A stretch of 64,000 bases of DNA, taken from assembly GCF_963675165.1 (NCBI RefSeq), contig NC_087383.1:6418139-6482138 (forward strand). The letters are read 5' to 3'. A program made the position numbers and the translations under genes. Below are positions 1 to 9,607 of this stretch, piece after piece (position 1 is the first letter of the stretch; the number at the start of each line of letters is the position of its first letter). The DNA is from Halichondria panicea (taxonomy: Eukaryota > Porifera > Demospongiae > Suberitida > Halichondriidae). Under the pieces are notes generated by a model. It did no database searches, was not told where the DNA came from, and worked only from the letters and a program-made list of their open reading frames with translations.

Positions 1-193
1 AGCTAGTAAAGAATGTTTTGCAAGCATCAAACATAATTATATGTGAACTTTGCGAGGGTTGATCAATTTGCAATAATAAAATTGCAAAATCTAAAATTAT
101 TATTAGTAAATACACACGATCCTTACCAGAACGCAATAGTTAGATCGCAAAGGGTTAAATTTTCTGCTGCTTGCATGGGCTCATTATGCCCCG

Positions 194-775
194 GTGCGCA
201 TGCGCAAGCGAGGTATACGGTAGTGTGTTTGTGTGTCTGCATGTTTGTGTGTCTGTGTGTCTGTGTAGACCGCTACAGCTGCTCAAGGATGAATCAAGTG
301 CAAGTAAGAGTCTCTATAGGCTTCTAGTCACGTTTACTTGGATTTGCTTCGTCCCCGAGTTATGCCTAGTTTTGCTTACTTGGAATGCCATTGCAGTCTT
401 TTCAGAAGAGTGCGTAGCGAAACTTGCCCATGGAGTGTTGCTACTCTACTTAGTAGTTAGCTCTGCACTAGAACGCTAGCTATTGGTAGCTGCAACAGTG
501 AGAAGAGAGCTGCAAGGCTCTACTGATGCAGCTATTAACCTTGGCTTGAACTTTTGGCATCAATCGTTTTTAACAACAATCATGGCCGATCATTACCCAC
601 TCTTTGATTCTGGATTTTGCCTGCATGCAGCAAATTCAATGCAAGATTGTTCATCAATAATTCATGTAGTAGGAATGTTATGTAGCTTTGGCACCTCCAT
701 CGAGGCATCAGCACCCTCGGTACTTTCATTCGCAAAGGTTTTTCACTAGCAAAATATTCTAGTAATAAAGATTGA
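194..775 (+). repeat. Dispersed ~550 bp GT-leader repeat, copy 1
   Basis: The repeat starts near a GCGAGGTATACGGTAGTGTG box followed by an impure GT run. It continues through conserved blocks (CTACAGCTGCTCAAGGAT, TTAGTAGTTAGCTCTGCAC, AACAACAATCATGG, GGCATCAGCACC). Other copies are at 2128, 2690, 26690, 32295 and 32855. This copy ends with a CAAAGGTTTTTCAC tail that recurs reversed at 59855-59975. The open frames across it are not conserved between copies, so it is not treated as coding. Confidence 0.75.
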
Positions 776-1681
776 ACGATTTAGATAAAGAACAGAAAAG
801 GATAGCCTGTGTAGGCTACTTCGACAGTATACTGCACAAAGCGTACATCGAGGCAGGATATTAATAATACCACGTGAAAGAGCCGCTCAATGTGCATGCA
901 TGTGCTTGTACCTACAACGTGCACACACAGCGTGCAAACAATTATAACTACTGCTGCAGTCATTATTTTTTTAATCTTTCACGTAGTATTATTAATAATT
1001 ATCATTTTGGAGCTATGACTTGCAAAATTGCATATAACTATAATTATACCAATATTTTCGTATGGTGGTATATATTTCGTATTGTATAGAGCATCATACA
1101 AATTAACGCAATACGTTCTCCTGAGGTGTAATGACATTTAATTGGGCAGTACGTTCATATGAAAATTTGCACCAACGAAAATTACCCGCAATGGTGTAGC
1201 AGGGCCATGCAGGGAAGCAGACTCCTTTTAGCATGAAAGCTGACACACTGTCTTCTTTGTATCTTAATTGTATAGCTATAATCATTATAATTATTAACTA
1301 ACTTTCATCTGCATACTAAAAAGTCACCAAAATACTTTAAAAAAAGGCCATCTGTTTTTTGCTATTCTGCAGCAAATCACGATAATGTTTCCTGCATGAC
1401 TCATCAATAATTGTTCATATGCACAGTATTAATTAGCTGACCTATAATTATGCTATATATCCAGTGCATGCATGCAATGATAGCTATATATAACTAGCTC
1501 TATAAATTCTATCCTTTATTGGCTCATCATCAAACTGGTGCTCAAGCCCCTAAAGCTCCCCACTGGATCTGCCATTGATGCAAACAGAAGAAGAATTTAC
1601 TTTATTCTGTATACATGCATACAAGTAACACATAACCTGTACTTCATTCACATGAATATTGTATTGCATGTACTAACTTAC
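776..1681. other. Intronic spacer with a small foldback
   Basis: No gene is seen here. About 1047-1198 has imperfect inverted ends (TACCAATATTTTCG and CGAAAATTACCCGCAATGGT), resembling the CCGTATAGCG miniature-element family at 24728. The same piece occurs in copy B at about 31244-31400. The rest is AT-rich and shared with copy B. It is probably intron of the left-hand ROCO paralogue. Confidence 0.4.
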
Positions 1682-1777
1682 CATTGACAGCCACATTGCA
1701 CTCTGAGATCAGGTACTTGATAGTGTTCAGCTTTCCCTCTTCGACTGCTAGTCCCAGTGGAGTTTGTCCGTCACCGA
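1682..1777 (-). CDS. Ankyrin-repeat exon of left ROCO paralogue (A1)
   Basis: This is a 96-nt minus-strand exon between an acceptor (..TATAG at 1778) and a donor (GTAAGT ending at 1681). It encodes one ankyrin repeat containing GDGQTPLGLAVEEGKLNTIK and ending ..ECNVAVN. The TPLGLA helix-1 core and KYLI helix-2 are typical of ankyrin repeats. It enters and leaves in phase 1, like every other ankyrin exon in the window. Its paralogue is 31868-31963. The Roc/COR and Death exons of this gene would lie left of position 1, because the only Death exon here (21396) is upstream of it on the minus strand. Confidence 0.8.
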
Positions 1778-2127
1778 CTATATAATAGTGTTGAATCAAA
1801 CAATGTGACAAAAAGGACCACCCCACTGATTAATTAGTGGGTGAGACTTTACTATAATAATAATAATGGAAACCATGCATGCATTGTTTCATTTCATCAT
1901 AAATAATTATGATACACAGTATTATTATATTATATACAGCAGCAACCTTTTATAAATTTCTTAATTGGGGGAAGTTGGGTTGTCGCCCGGTTTCAAATAC
2001 TTATTGTGATTTGAATAATTTTTAATGTTGGTTTCAGTTATAGGCCTGTGCCAAATATTCAAATTTGTTCACCTATTATTCATATTCGCACTTTATCAGC
2101 CTATTATTTACTTCATCCACCTAAGCG
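1778..2127. other. Intron, nothing recognised
   Basis: AT-rich sequence shared with 31964-32294. It contains several ATAATTAT-type motifs but no coding signal. Confidence 0.5.
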
Positions 2128-2665
2128 AGGTATATGGTAGTGTGTTTGTGTGTCTGTGTGTATATACACTGCTAAAGCTGCTCAAGGATCAATGAAGTGC
2201 AAGTAAGAGTTTCTATATAGGCTTCTAGTCATGTTTTCTTGGATTTTTATTCGTGGATTTGCAAAATAATGCTTCATTCTCGAGTTATGCCTTACTTGGA
2301 ATGCCATTGCAGCTTTTTAAGAAGCACGTAGCCAAACTTGTTTACCGAGTATAATTGCTACTCTATAGTTAGTAGTTAGCTCTGCACTAGAACGCTAGCT
2401 ATTCCATGGTAGCTGCAAGAGTGAGAAGAAAGCTGCAAGGCTTGCGTTCTGATGATGGTATCCATTAATTTTAGACTGGAACTTTGGCATCAATCGACAA
2501 TCATGGTCGATCATTACCCACTCTTTGAGTTTGCATGCAGCATGAAAATAAAAAAATGTTCATCATGTATACCGTATACTACGTGTATAAGCTTTATGTT
2601 ATGTAGCTTTGGTATCTCCACCAATTAAGGCATCAGCACCGCAGGTGCTTTCATTCAAATTGATG
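2128..2665 (+). repeat. Dispersed ~550 bp GT-leader repeat, copy 2
   Basis: Same family as 194-775, beginning with GCGAGGTATATGGTAGTGTG and a GT run and ending near the GCATCAGCACC box. It sits head to tail with copy 3, and the same doublet is present in copy B at 32295-33370. The doublet therefore predates the segmental duplication. Confidence 0.75.
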
Positions 2666-2689
2666 ACACTTATTATTATGCCTCAGTGC

Positions 2690-3290
2690 GCATGAGCAAG
2701 CGAGGTATACGGTATAGTGTGTTTGTGTGTGTGTGTGTGTCTGTGTAGACTGCTACAGCTGCTCAAGGATGAATCAAGTGCAAGTAAGAGTTTCTATAGG
2801 CTTCTGGTCATGTTTACTTGGATTTTAATTCGTGAATTTGCAAAATAATGCTTCGTTTTCGAGTTAATTATGCCTTACTTGGAATGCCATTGCAGCCTTT
2901 TCAGAAGAGCACGTAGTTTATACCGAGTGTCTGGAAAGTCAAGGGATTATCGAAAAAGTCGACGGTCCCACAACATGGGTCTCTCCTCTATACTACTCTA
3001 CTTAGTAGTTAGCTCTGCACTAGAAAGCTATATAGCTATTGGTAGTTGCAAGAGTGAGGAAGAAAGTTGCAAGGCTCTGCTGATGGCAGCCACTAATTTT
3101 AGACTTTAACTTTTGGCATCGATCATTTTTAACAACAATCATGGTCGATCATTACTCTTTGAGTTTGCATGCAGCAAAATAATTATTGCAAAAAATAAAT
3201 GTTCATCAGTATAAAAGCGCTTTATGTTATGTAGCTTTGGCATCTCCACCGAGGCATCAGCACCTGCGGTGCTTTCATTCAAATTATTAT
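2690..3290 (+). repeat. Dispersed ~550 bp GT-leader repeat, copy 3
   Basis: Second half of the tandem doublet. Its paralogue in copy B is 32855-33370. The GT run differs in length from that copy (microsatellite-type variation). No coding frame is conserved. Confidence 0.75.
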
Positions 3291-3578
3291 AGCACCATAT
3301 TTAATGGGATTTAATTTCAGCAGCTAATAACAAACTTTTATTAGCACACAAAATGTGGTTTCAACATAAAATTAATGATTGGAAGATTTACTGATACGTA
3401 AAATGTGGGATATAATTATTTTCACAGTGAATTATTATTCACATTGTAAAAAAACTGCCTATTATTCAAGGAATATTAATCTTGGTACAGGCCTATAGTC
3501 CCAGTCCTGCATCTGAGTACGAGGCGCTTTATATAGGGCCAAGTGAAGCGAGTCTCTATAATAATTATAGTCATCTGT

Positions 3579-4604
3579 ACGGTGGCCCTGAGCGTTACTA
3601 TTAGTTCACCTTAGCTACTTGATACTTCGCCTACCTTAGCTACTGGGTAGTTCTACTTGATAGTTCGCCTACCTTAGCTACTGGGTAGTTCACCTACCTT
3701 AGCTACTGGGTAGTTCTACTTGATAGTTCGCCTACCTTAGCTACTTGATAGTTCACCTACCTTCGCTGCTTGATAGTTCACCTACCTTAGCTACTTCGCA
3801 GTTGACCTTTGAACTGCATGTTAATTCTATTTAATGCTGCTGTAGCCGTACTGTACATAGCGACTAGAGATCAATAATGAGAGCTACATATGCACGTATA
3901 CAGGTACTGAGGATTATCTAACAGCAATGCAAGACTAGAGTACCACACCAGAACCATTGTATATAGTACAGAACTCTTGTGCTGCGATGGGATTAGGAGA
4001 TATAAACGTAAACAACTTGAACTGCATGTGTTGTATTAGTCTGGGGCCTCAGAGGGGAGGGGGAAGAGAAGCAAAAGGTCTCTTAATCCTAGCTCTATTT
4101 CCCCAAGCTATTAGACTAGCTAGTATTGTGAATAACATGTAACTTCCAAATAACTCAAGTGTGGTACTCTCATCTTGCATTGCTGTTACCCATAGGGTAG
4201 CACTAACCGGTTGCAGATAATCCTCAGTACCTGTATATATACATGGAGCTCTCATTTATATTGAGTCACATGGCTCCAGCAGCAGTAACATACAGTTCAA
4301 AGGTCAACTTCGAAGTAGCTAAGGTAGGTGAACTATCAAGTAGCTAAGGTTGGCGAACTATCAAGTAGCTAAGGTAGGCGAACTATCAAGTAGCTAAGGT
4401 TGTTGAACTATAAACTTAAGGTCACTGGCAAGTTTGAGGCATACAGTAATTACAGAAGAACTAGGATAGTGTAGCGTAATTAATTACCTAGATAAGGTAT
4501 AGTTGAACTATCAAGTAGCTAAGGTAGGCGAACTATCAAGTAGCTAAGGTAGGTGAACTATCAAGTAGCTAAGGTGAACTAATAGTAACGCTCAGGGCCA
4601 CCGT
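3579..4604. mobile_element. Giant foldback element (ACGGTGGCCC family), copy 1
   Basis: Termini ACGGTGGCCCTGAGCGTTAC and its reverse complement enclose 1026 bp. Most of the element folds back on itself, with arms of several hundred bases. Each arm contains subterminal tandem copies of a ~25-bp unit (CTACTTGATAGTTCACCTAC with variants). Copy B has the empty site at about 33720. The flanks are TCATCTGT and ACATCTGT, consistent with an 8-bp target duplication carrying one change. No protein is encoded. A second copy is 40613-41430, with its centre in the opposite orientation. Confidence 0.85.
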
Positions 4605-4946
4605 ACATCTGTCTGTCTATGATGGACGTACGGCACGGATTTTATCGTGATCCTACAATATTAAGTACCAGTTCCGTTTACGTAGTACACGTTTCATAAC
4701 GTTTTGACACCATCATATTAATTAAAAGCGTTGCAATTTACTGTACCGCTGTTATTTACCGTTACATGTTGCAAGTATGTTGTAGAAAAGTAGCAAACAA
4801 AGAGACAATCCTATAGTCATCTCAAGCACTTAGCTATGCCATGGCTTATGTCTAGCTGTAATTAAGCCTATATATATAGCTCTTGATCTATAACAAAGAC
4901 ATAATCATAACGCAGAATTCACAGGTTCTTCAACTTCTCATTAAAT

Positions 4947-6320
4947 GTGACAGGGCCAATGAAAACAGACCTTAACGCGGGCATTTTCGAATCAGTTTTT
5001 ATTGTTGAATCGGATAGGGCGTCCTTTAAGCTTCAAAATGATACCAAGATCGACCTCCTAGCTACTTTCTTTCCGGAGATATGTTCGAGGGAACGCTACG
5101 AAGGTATTGCAACGCCCTCTTGAGTAAATGACGCTCAAACGTCATGATAATTGAAGTTCAATTATTGGCTTCCGGGCACTTCCGTATACTCATAAAGCTT
5201 AGTAAAAGATGTTCTGGATAAGACAAGTTAGTTAGATGAAGGCTAGGCGTTCTAGGACTCTCTAGCTAGCTAGTATAGCTATGTAGCTGGATTGCTTGGC
5301 ACCTAGGAAGGATCTTCGAAGAAATAAAGAGACAAAGACTCCCGTCGCTCAAATGGTAAGCTCTCATGTCTTGTTATAAGCTTGTATCTGTGTAATGTAT
5401 CAGTCTTATAAAAGATCCCTCACTTGTATCGAGCCTACAGAAAGTGTCTCTGTCCTTCATACAGCTTAAAGGAAGCCTAAGTGATCTATTATAGGTAGTC
5501 TTTCACTTAGTATTCATCCGTATCGATCTAAGGCTTGATCCAACTTATTAGTAGCCTTATAAGAAGCTTTCCTCCTTTAATTTAGTACTGGTATATCTGC
5601 CATTGTGCTTAGTAGTAACAGGCCTGATGGGATGGGTGATCACATCATGGAGGGCCCAGGAAACTGCGTGGAATTGTCGTATAACATTTATATTGATGGT
5701 TCCCCCAGGTGGTGGTAAGTGTCGGAGGCCTGAGAAACGCTTGTCTATTGGCTAGAATGTAAGTGACATTGATATTGTGTCTATCTTAACTTACTACTTA
5801 TCTGTAGGTTGTTATGGAGTGTTTATGAGGACAAGTGGCACGGGATACGTACATCTAAAGAAACAAGAGTGGATCTACGCCAAGCTAGCTAGCTAGATAG
5901 CTGCTCTTTCTAATCTATTTCTGTTGCTAAATTATGTTTGTTAAGAAGTGGAGCTATAATATACCTGGCTCCTCTTGATGATTGTAAGTACTGGGCTGAT
6001 GAAATAGTCCTGTACAAGTTGTCATCTTTTATTTGTTAAAATAATTAACAATAATAGGGAAATTCCCAGGGAATTTCCCCTCACGTAGACAGTAAATTTC
6101 ATTGTAAAAAATGAACGTTCGGTGAGTTTCTTCAACGTCCGCGCTTGACCTGTTTAAAGCTTCGTAGAGACCCAAATTTTTACAGGTAGGTAGAGGAAGG
6201 GTTGAAGTTAGCACCTGTGAAAAAAAAATTTTTTGCCCATGTTTTTCATTTCTACTAAATTGGCCTATAGCTTAATTTAATTATTGCCGCGTTAAGGTCC
6301 GTTTTCATTGGCCCTGTCAC
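4947..6320. mobile_element. Non-autonomous GTGACAGG-ended transposon, copy 1
   Basis: The element is 1374 bp with inverted ends GTGACAGGGCCAATGAAAAC, flanked by AAAT on both sides (4943-4946, 6321-6324). The empty site is in copy B near 34095. The interior holds splice-like sequence (a GGTGGTGGTAAGTGTC donor-like site near 5713 and a TTATCTGTAG acceptor-like site near 5807) but no long frame, so it may contain captured exon debris. The first eight terminal bases and the 4-bp AT-rich duplication match the autonomous-looking element at 9608, so that transposase may mobilise it (inference). Confidence 0.85.
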
Positions 6321-6664
6321 AAATGTCTGCAGTCTCTATATATAAATATGAGTCCTATCTCTGTTCTACAAGGTTAGAAAACGCTAGCTATAGCTAATAT
6401 CTATATATATATACAGCTAACTATACTTCACAATAGCTATAGCTAGCTGCATGCAGAGCTGCATGGGTATGACAATGGTTGAATAAGAAAAAATGCGTAT
6501 TAATATGTATATGGGTACTACGGACGTATTACGTAAACGGAACGGGTACTTTATATTGGCTGCTACTGTAAAGTATCATTTGAGACGTACACACAATAGG
6601 TTGGGATAGAAAGGTCAAGTGATGTAATTACAGTGCATGCATGCAAATAATTATACTAACTTAC

Positions 6665-6769
6665 TATTGATATCCACGTTGCACTCTGTGATGAGGTACT
6701 TGATAGTGTCCAGCTTCCCCTCTCTGACTGCCACTCCCAGTGGAGTTAGTCCATCACTGTCCACAGTTC
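6665..6769 (-). CDS. Ankyrin-repeat exon of left ROCO paralogue (A2)
   Basis: A 105-nt minus-strand exon bounded by an acceptor CTATAG and a donor GTAAGT, in phase 1 on both sides. The translation includes DGLTPLGVAVREGKLDTIKY and ends ECNVDIN, one ankyrin repeat. The paralogue is 41899-42003. It would splice from 7070-7156 upstream to 1682-1777 downstream, across the transposons at 3579 and 4947. Confidence 0.8.
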
Positions 6770-7069
6770 CTATAGTGGTGAGTCAGGACAGTGTCAGGAA
6801 TGCACAACACATTGTCTCAGAAACCATAACTATATAAACGTCATCAACAACTATTGCCTGAACACCTCTACATGTCCCATACTGCACCTACCCAACTATA
6901 CCCACAGTAGTGGTGTATATATACCCAAGACATACACAATGAGTTATGGGAGGCCTAACATTGCATAAGGTATAAGATATCATTGTTGAGACATACACAA
7001 TTAATGGGTAGGTAGAAAGGTAAAGAGATGCATGCCATTAGCAATCAGCGTACAGAGATATTCACTCAC

Positions 7070-7156
7070 CATTGACATCCACATTGCACTGATTGATCAG
7101 ATAATGGACAATTGCAGTGTACCCAAACTTGCAAGCAAAGAGAAGTCGATTGTTCT
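7070..7156 (-). CDS. Ankyrin-repeat exon of left ROCO paralogue (A3)
   Basis: An 87-nt minus-strand exon with acceptor TTTTCTCCAG and donor GTGAGT. It encodes NNRLLFACKFGYTAIVHYLI followed by NQCNVDVN, the LLFACKFG variant of an ankyrin repeat, also seen at the start of the large ROCO exon (VLLLACKYG). It is in phase 1. The paralogue is 43963-44049. Confidence 0.8.
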
Positions 7157-7228
7157 CTGGAGAAAACGATAAAAAGTGGTTATTATATGAAGCACTAGAC
7201 CCTTGTGAGGGTTGGATTAACCCTTTAA

Positions 7229-8106
7229 CCGTCGGATTCTTAATTAACAGTGAAGTGAAATGTCTGTAAATTCTCTATCGGGTTTCCAGAGCAATAAAAT
7301 GCCTAGCAACCACATACCAATAGAATGCCCATACAACAAGGAATAAAATGGTGCAACATGTGTTGCCATAACAACCACAGTTATTACGCTCACCCGTTTT
7401 TATCATTTTAAATGCTCGGCCAGCGGTGAGATAAAATCCAAAAATTTTTTTTTATGGATCAGCCTATCATATGGTATAAAGGCTTGACTAAGCTTGATTT
7501 TCACATCATATGAATGTAACAGTGCTAAGATATATCAATTTGAAGTACAATACGTACATGTATTACTATATCGGTGAACGATCTACAAGCTCATAAAGAC
7601 TGTTCATTACTGCTAATTCTATTTTAGCTATACTATACTTACACTACTGATATTCTAGCTATACTATACTACTTGCCAGAGTCACACAGTGAGCCCTCTC
7701 CTGGTCTTTCACCGTCCTGGTCCATGTCATGCATGTCCTCAGTCCCAGACAGTTCATCAGCGTCTGGCATAAAGCTGGTAGCCTTTGGGAGGTATCCTAC
7801 TATCCCCTCTCCTTCATAGGCACTGTCATCACCAGAGGAGACATCGCCATTGCTGTCCTCAAGCTGTTCAAGCACATCGGCACAAGTAAACAATCTAGCC
7901 ATAGCTATAAACTTCGTGCGGTAAGATGCTAATGAAATTTTAACATAGCAACGTGGCTTGAAAAATTCTAGACTAAATTGCACATGACTCTACAGCTCTT
8001 CCTCTATACAGGGATGTGCGTAGTTCGAGCTACTTCCTAAGTATCGCAGAATTAGAATTTCGCAAAAAAAGTCACTATTGCGGGCCACGATCGTGGCCCG
8101 TGGCGG
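7229..8106. mobile_element. TTAA-flanked insertion, piggyBac-like remnant
   Basis: An 878-bp segment in copy A lies between two TTAA tetranucleotides (7225-7228 and 8107-8110). Copy B has TTAA at the matching exon end (about 44191) but no insert. The termini are only weakly inverted (CCGTCGG and CCGCCACGG). The right end carries a perfect palindrome GGGCCACGATCGTGGCCC. About 85 bp of host sequence present in B (about 44105-44189) is missing in A next to the insert, so the event was not a clean insertion. The TTAA target and the acidic N-terminus-like frame inside suggest piggyBac, but termini and catalytic core are not diagnostic. Confidence 0.5.
7669..7983 (-). pseudogene. Acidic N-terminal fragment, possibly piggyBac-type transposase
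   Basis: A 104-codon frame. From an internal methionine it reads MARLFTCADVLEQLEDSNGD, followed by a serine/aspartate-rich acidic stretch and an EGEGIVGYLP segment, then stops. A short FT..xVLxxL motif followed by acidic sequence is what I expect at the N-terminus of piggyBac-type transposases, and the surrounding TTAA flanks agree. No DDD catalytic core or C-terminal zinc domain follows within the 878-bp insert. At best this is an internally deleted element. An unrelated short frame is possible. Confidence 0.35.
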
Positions 8107-8176
8107 TTAACTTTGGTGGTTACATCACCTTCATTTTTCAGTGTCAGCTTTAGGATACGAACTACTTGTGCAGAAT
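8107..8176 (-). pseudogene. Ankyrin-like exon of left paralogue, donor destroyed (A4)
   Basis: The minus-strand exon after acceptor CTCACCTCAG reads DSAQVVRILKLTLKNEGDVT plus TKVN. The intact paralogue 44190-44261 reads DSALVVRILELTLKDKGDVT and ends at AAC followed by G|GTGAGA. In copy A the TTAA insertion at 7229-8106 interrupts the last codons, so the exon runs straight into CGCCACGGG and has no GTGAGA donor. Unless a cryptic site is used, this exon cannot splice to 7070-7156. Confidence 0.65.
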
Positions 8177-8574
8177 CTGAGGTGAGAACAACAATTGCAC
8201 TGTGAATATACTACGATAATAAATATGCATGCATGATAGAATGTTCAGCGCAAAATGGATCACATGCAGTCTACTGGATATGGTCACAAGAGCAAGGGCT
8301 TAATTGATAACCTCATAATTTTACAAATTAACAAGCCTATACTGCATGTATGATTCTACATCAGGCTCTCACATCAGGGTCTCTGAATTAAGTAGTCACT
8401 TCAATATACCAGTCGTTATAAATTGCTAGCTTGATCAGACCTGAAGTGCGGCCATGCCTCCGTATAATTATACTGTAGTTCTGGCTGCCCCAAGCTAGGT
8501 TTTTAATGTACGTTTATTACAGCCGGATATGACGTTTTGGGTGTGATTTGAAGTATGAAAGTTTAAATAGAGAG

Positions 8575-8945
8575 CAGTGGCGTAGGCAGGGGGTGGCAAA
8601 GCGGGCAAATGCCCCCCCTTTTTCTGGATCTCTACTACTCAGCTCAGGTTAGTGTAGCTGATTATCTTGCTGAGCACTCCCTTTCTTCCCGATATTGCTG
8701 CAGTTAGCTAGCTAGTAGGCAAGCAAAACGATTTAGTCCCTAAACTGTGAGCTATTCTGGTCTAAATCTATAGACAGTTCTTGTTCTTTGCTAAACTAGC
8801 TTTCTAAACATCAGGCCACACCCAACTAAATAGAGAAATCAATTATGACATCATAATTAAGAGGCGTGGCTTCCGGTCAAAATTTAGGCGCTGCGGGGCT
8901 GATAGGTTTTGCCCCCTCTTCCAAAAAATCCTGGCTACGCTCCTG
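8575..8945. mobile_element. hAT-like miniature element
   Basis: A 371-bp element with ends CAGTGGCGTAGGCAGG and CCTGGCTACGCTCCTG, the CAGTGGCGTAG..-type terminus I associate with hAT miniature elements. GAGAG flanks both sides. Copy B has the uninterrupted site near 44665. Near the ends a G-rich and a C-rich run can pair (8584-8625). No coding potential. Confidence 0.7.
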
Positions 8946-9603
8946 GAGAGCATAACAATTCGAGACAAAGTCGCAAATTAGTCATTAGATTCGAGGTCAA
9001 CCTGCACAGTCCCAATTAACCGAATAGCCGCGGTTATGACTTCATACCGCCCACCGCGGAACCAAAATCTAGTCAAATCGCTTGTTACTCGAGACTTTTC
9101 TTCTGCTCATAATTATATCTAAGAATTGCCAACAAACACTCAATGCCTATAGATGCATGTATATAGACTTTACATGTGTAATAGAATTTTGAGCATCAGA
9201 ACGTCCATCCTCTCTAACCACCACATGGGTTTCCGTACACTCTTGTTATAATTATTACTACGATAATACACAAATTGCATACCAGGCCTTATCAAGATCA
9301 AGCTATAATAATTATTATTGTACAAACTTGATTACTAATAGTTCCCAAGCTTATAGGGGGTGTTTCAGCACCCTGAGTCCCTAGCTCGATACGAATGCAC
9401 ATAATCAAGCAATGATAATCAGCTAACGTAACCAACAAGACAATATTTTGGTTTTATGATAATTAATACAGTATACATGCATCTATAATTATAGTTCATC
9501 AGAAAAGACGAAAATTACGTAAAACTACTATGAGGCTGCTCAGTGCATGGGTAGCTAGCTGAAGATCAGAGTATAATCCTGACTGCACATGTAACATAAC
9601 ATA
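8946..9603. other. Spacer shared with copy B
   Basis: Matches 44665-45620. It includes the box CCGAATAGCCGCGGTTATGA (9020-9050), followed by a CCGCCCACCGCGGAACCAAA box. This composite recurs at 44740 and, reversed, at 19345-19400, and in part at 14795. It is probably another element terminus. No gene is seen. Confidence 0.45.
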
Positions 9604-9607
9604 ATAT

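Noticed and set aside
4049-4255. 68-codon minus-strand frame inside the foldback element
   Set aside because: Created by the inverted arms and not kept open as the same protein in the second copy.
6029-6214. 61-codon minus-strand frame also present at 35551-35766
   Set aside because: Shared only because the two satellites are nearly identical. It is short, lies at the terminus and is not open in the third copy (27836-29224).
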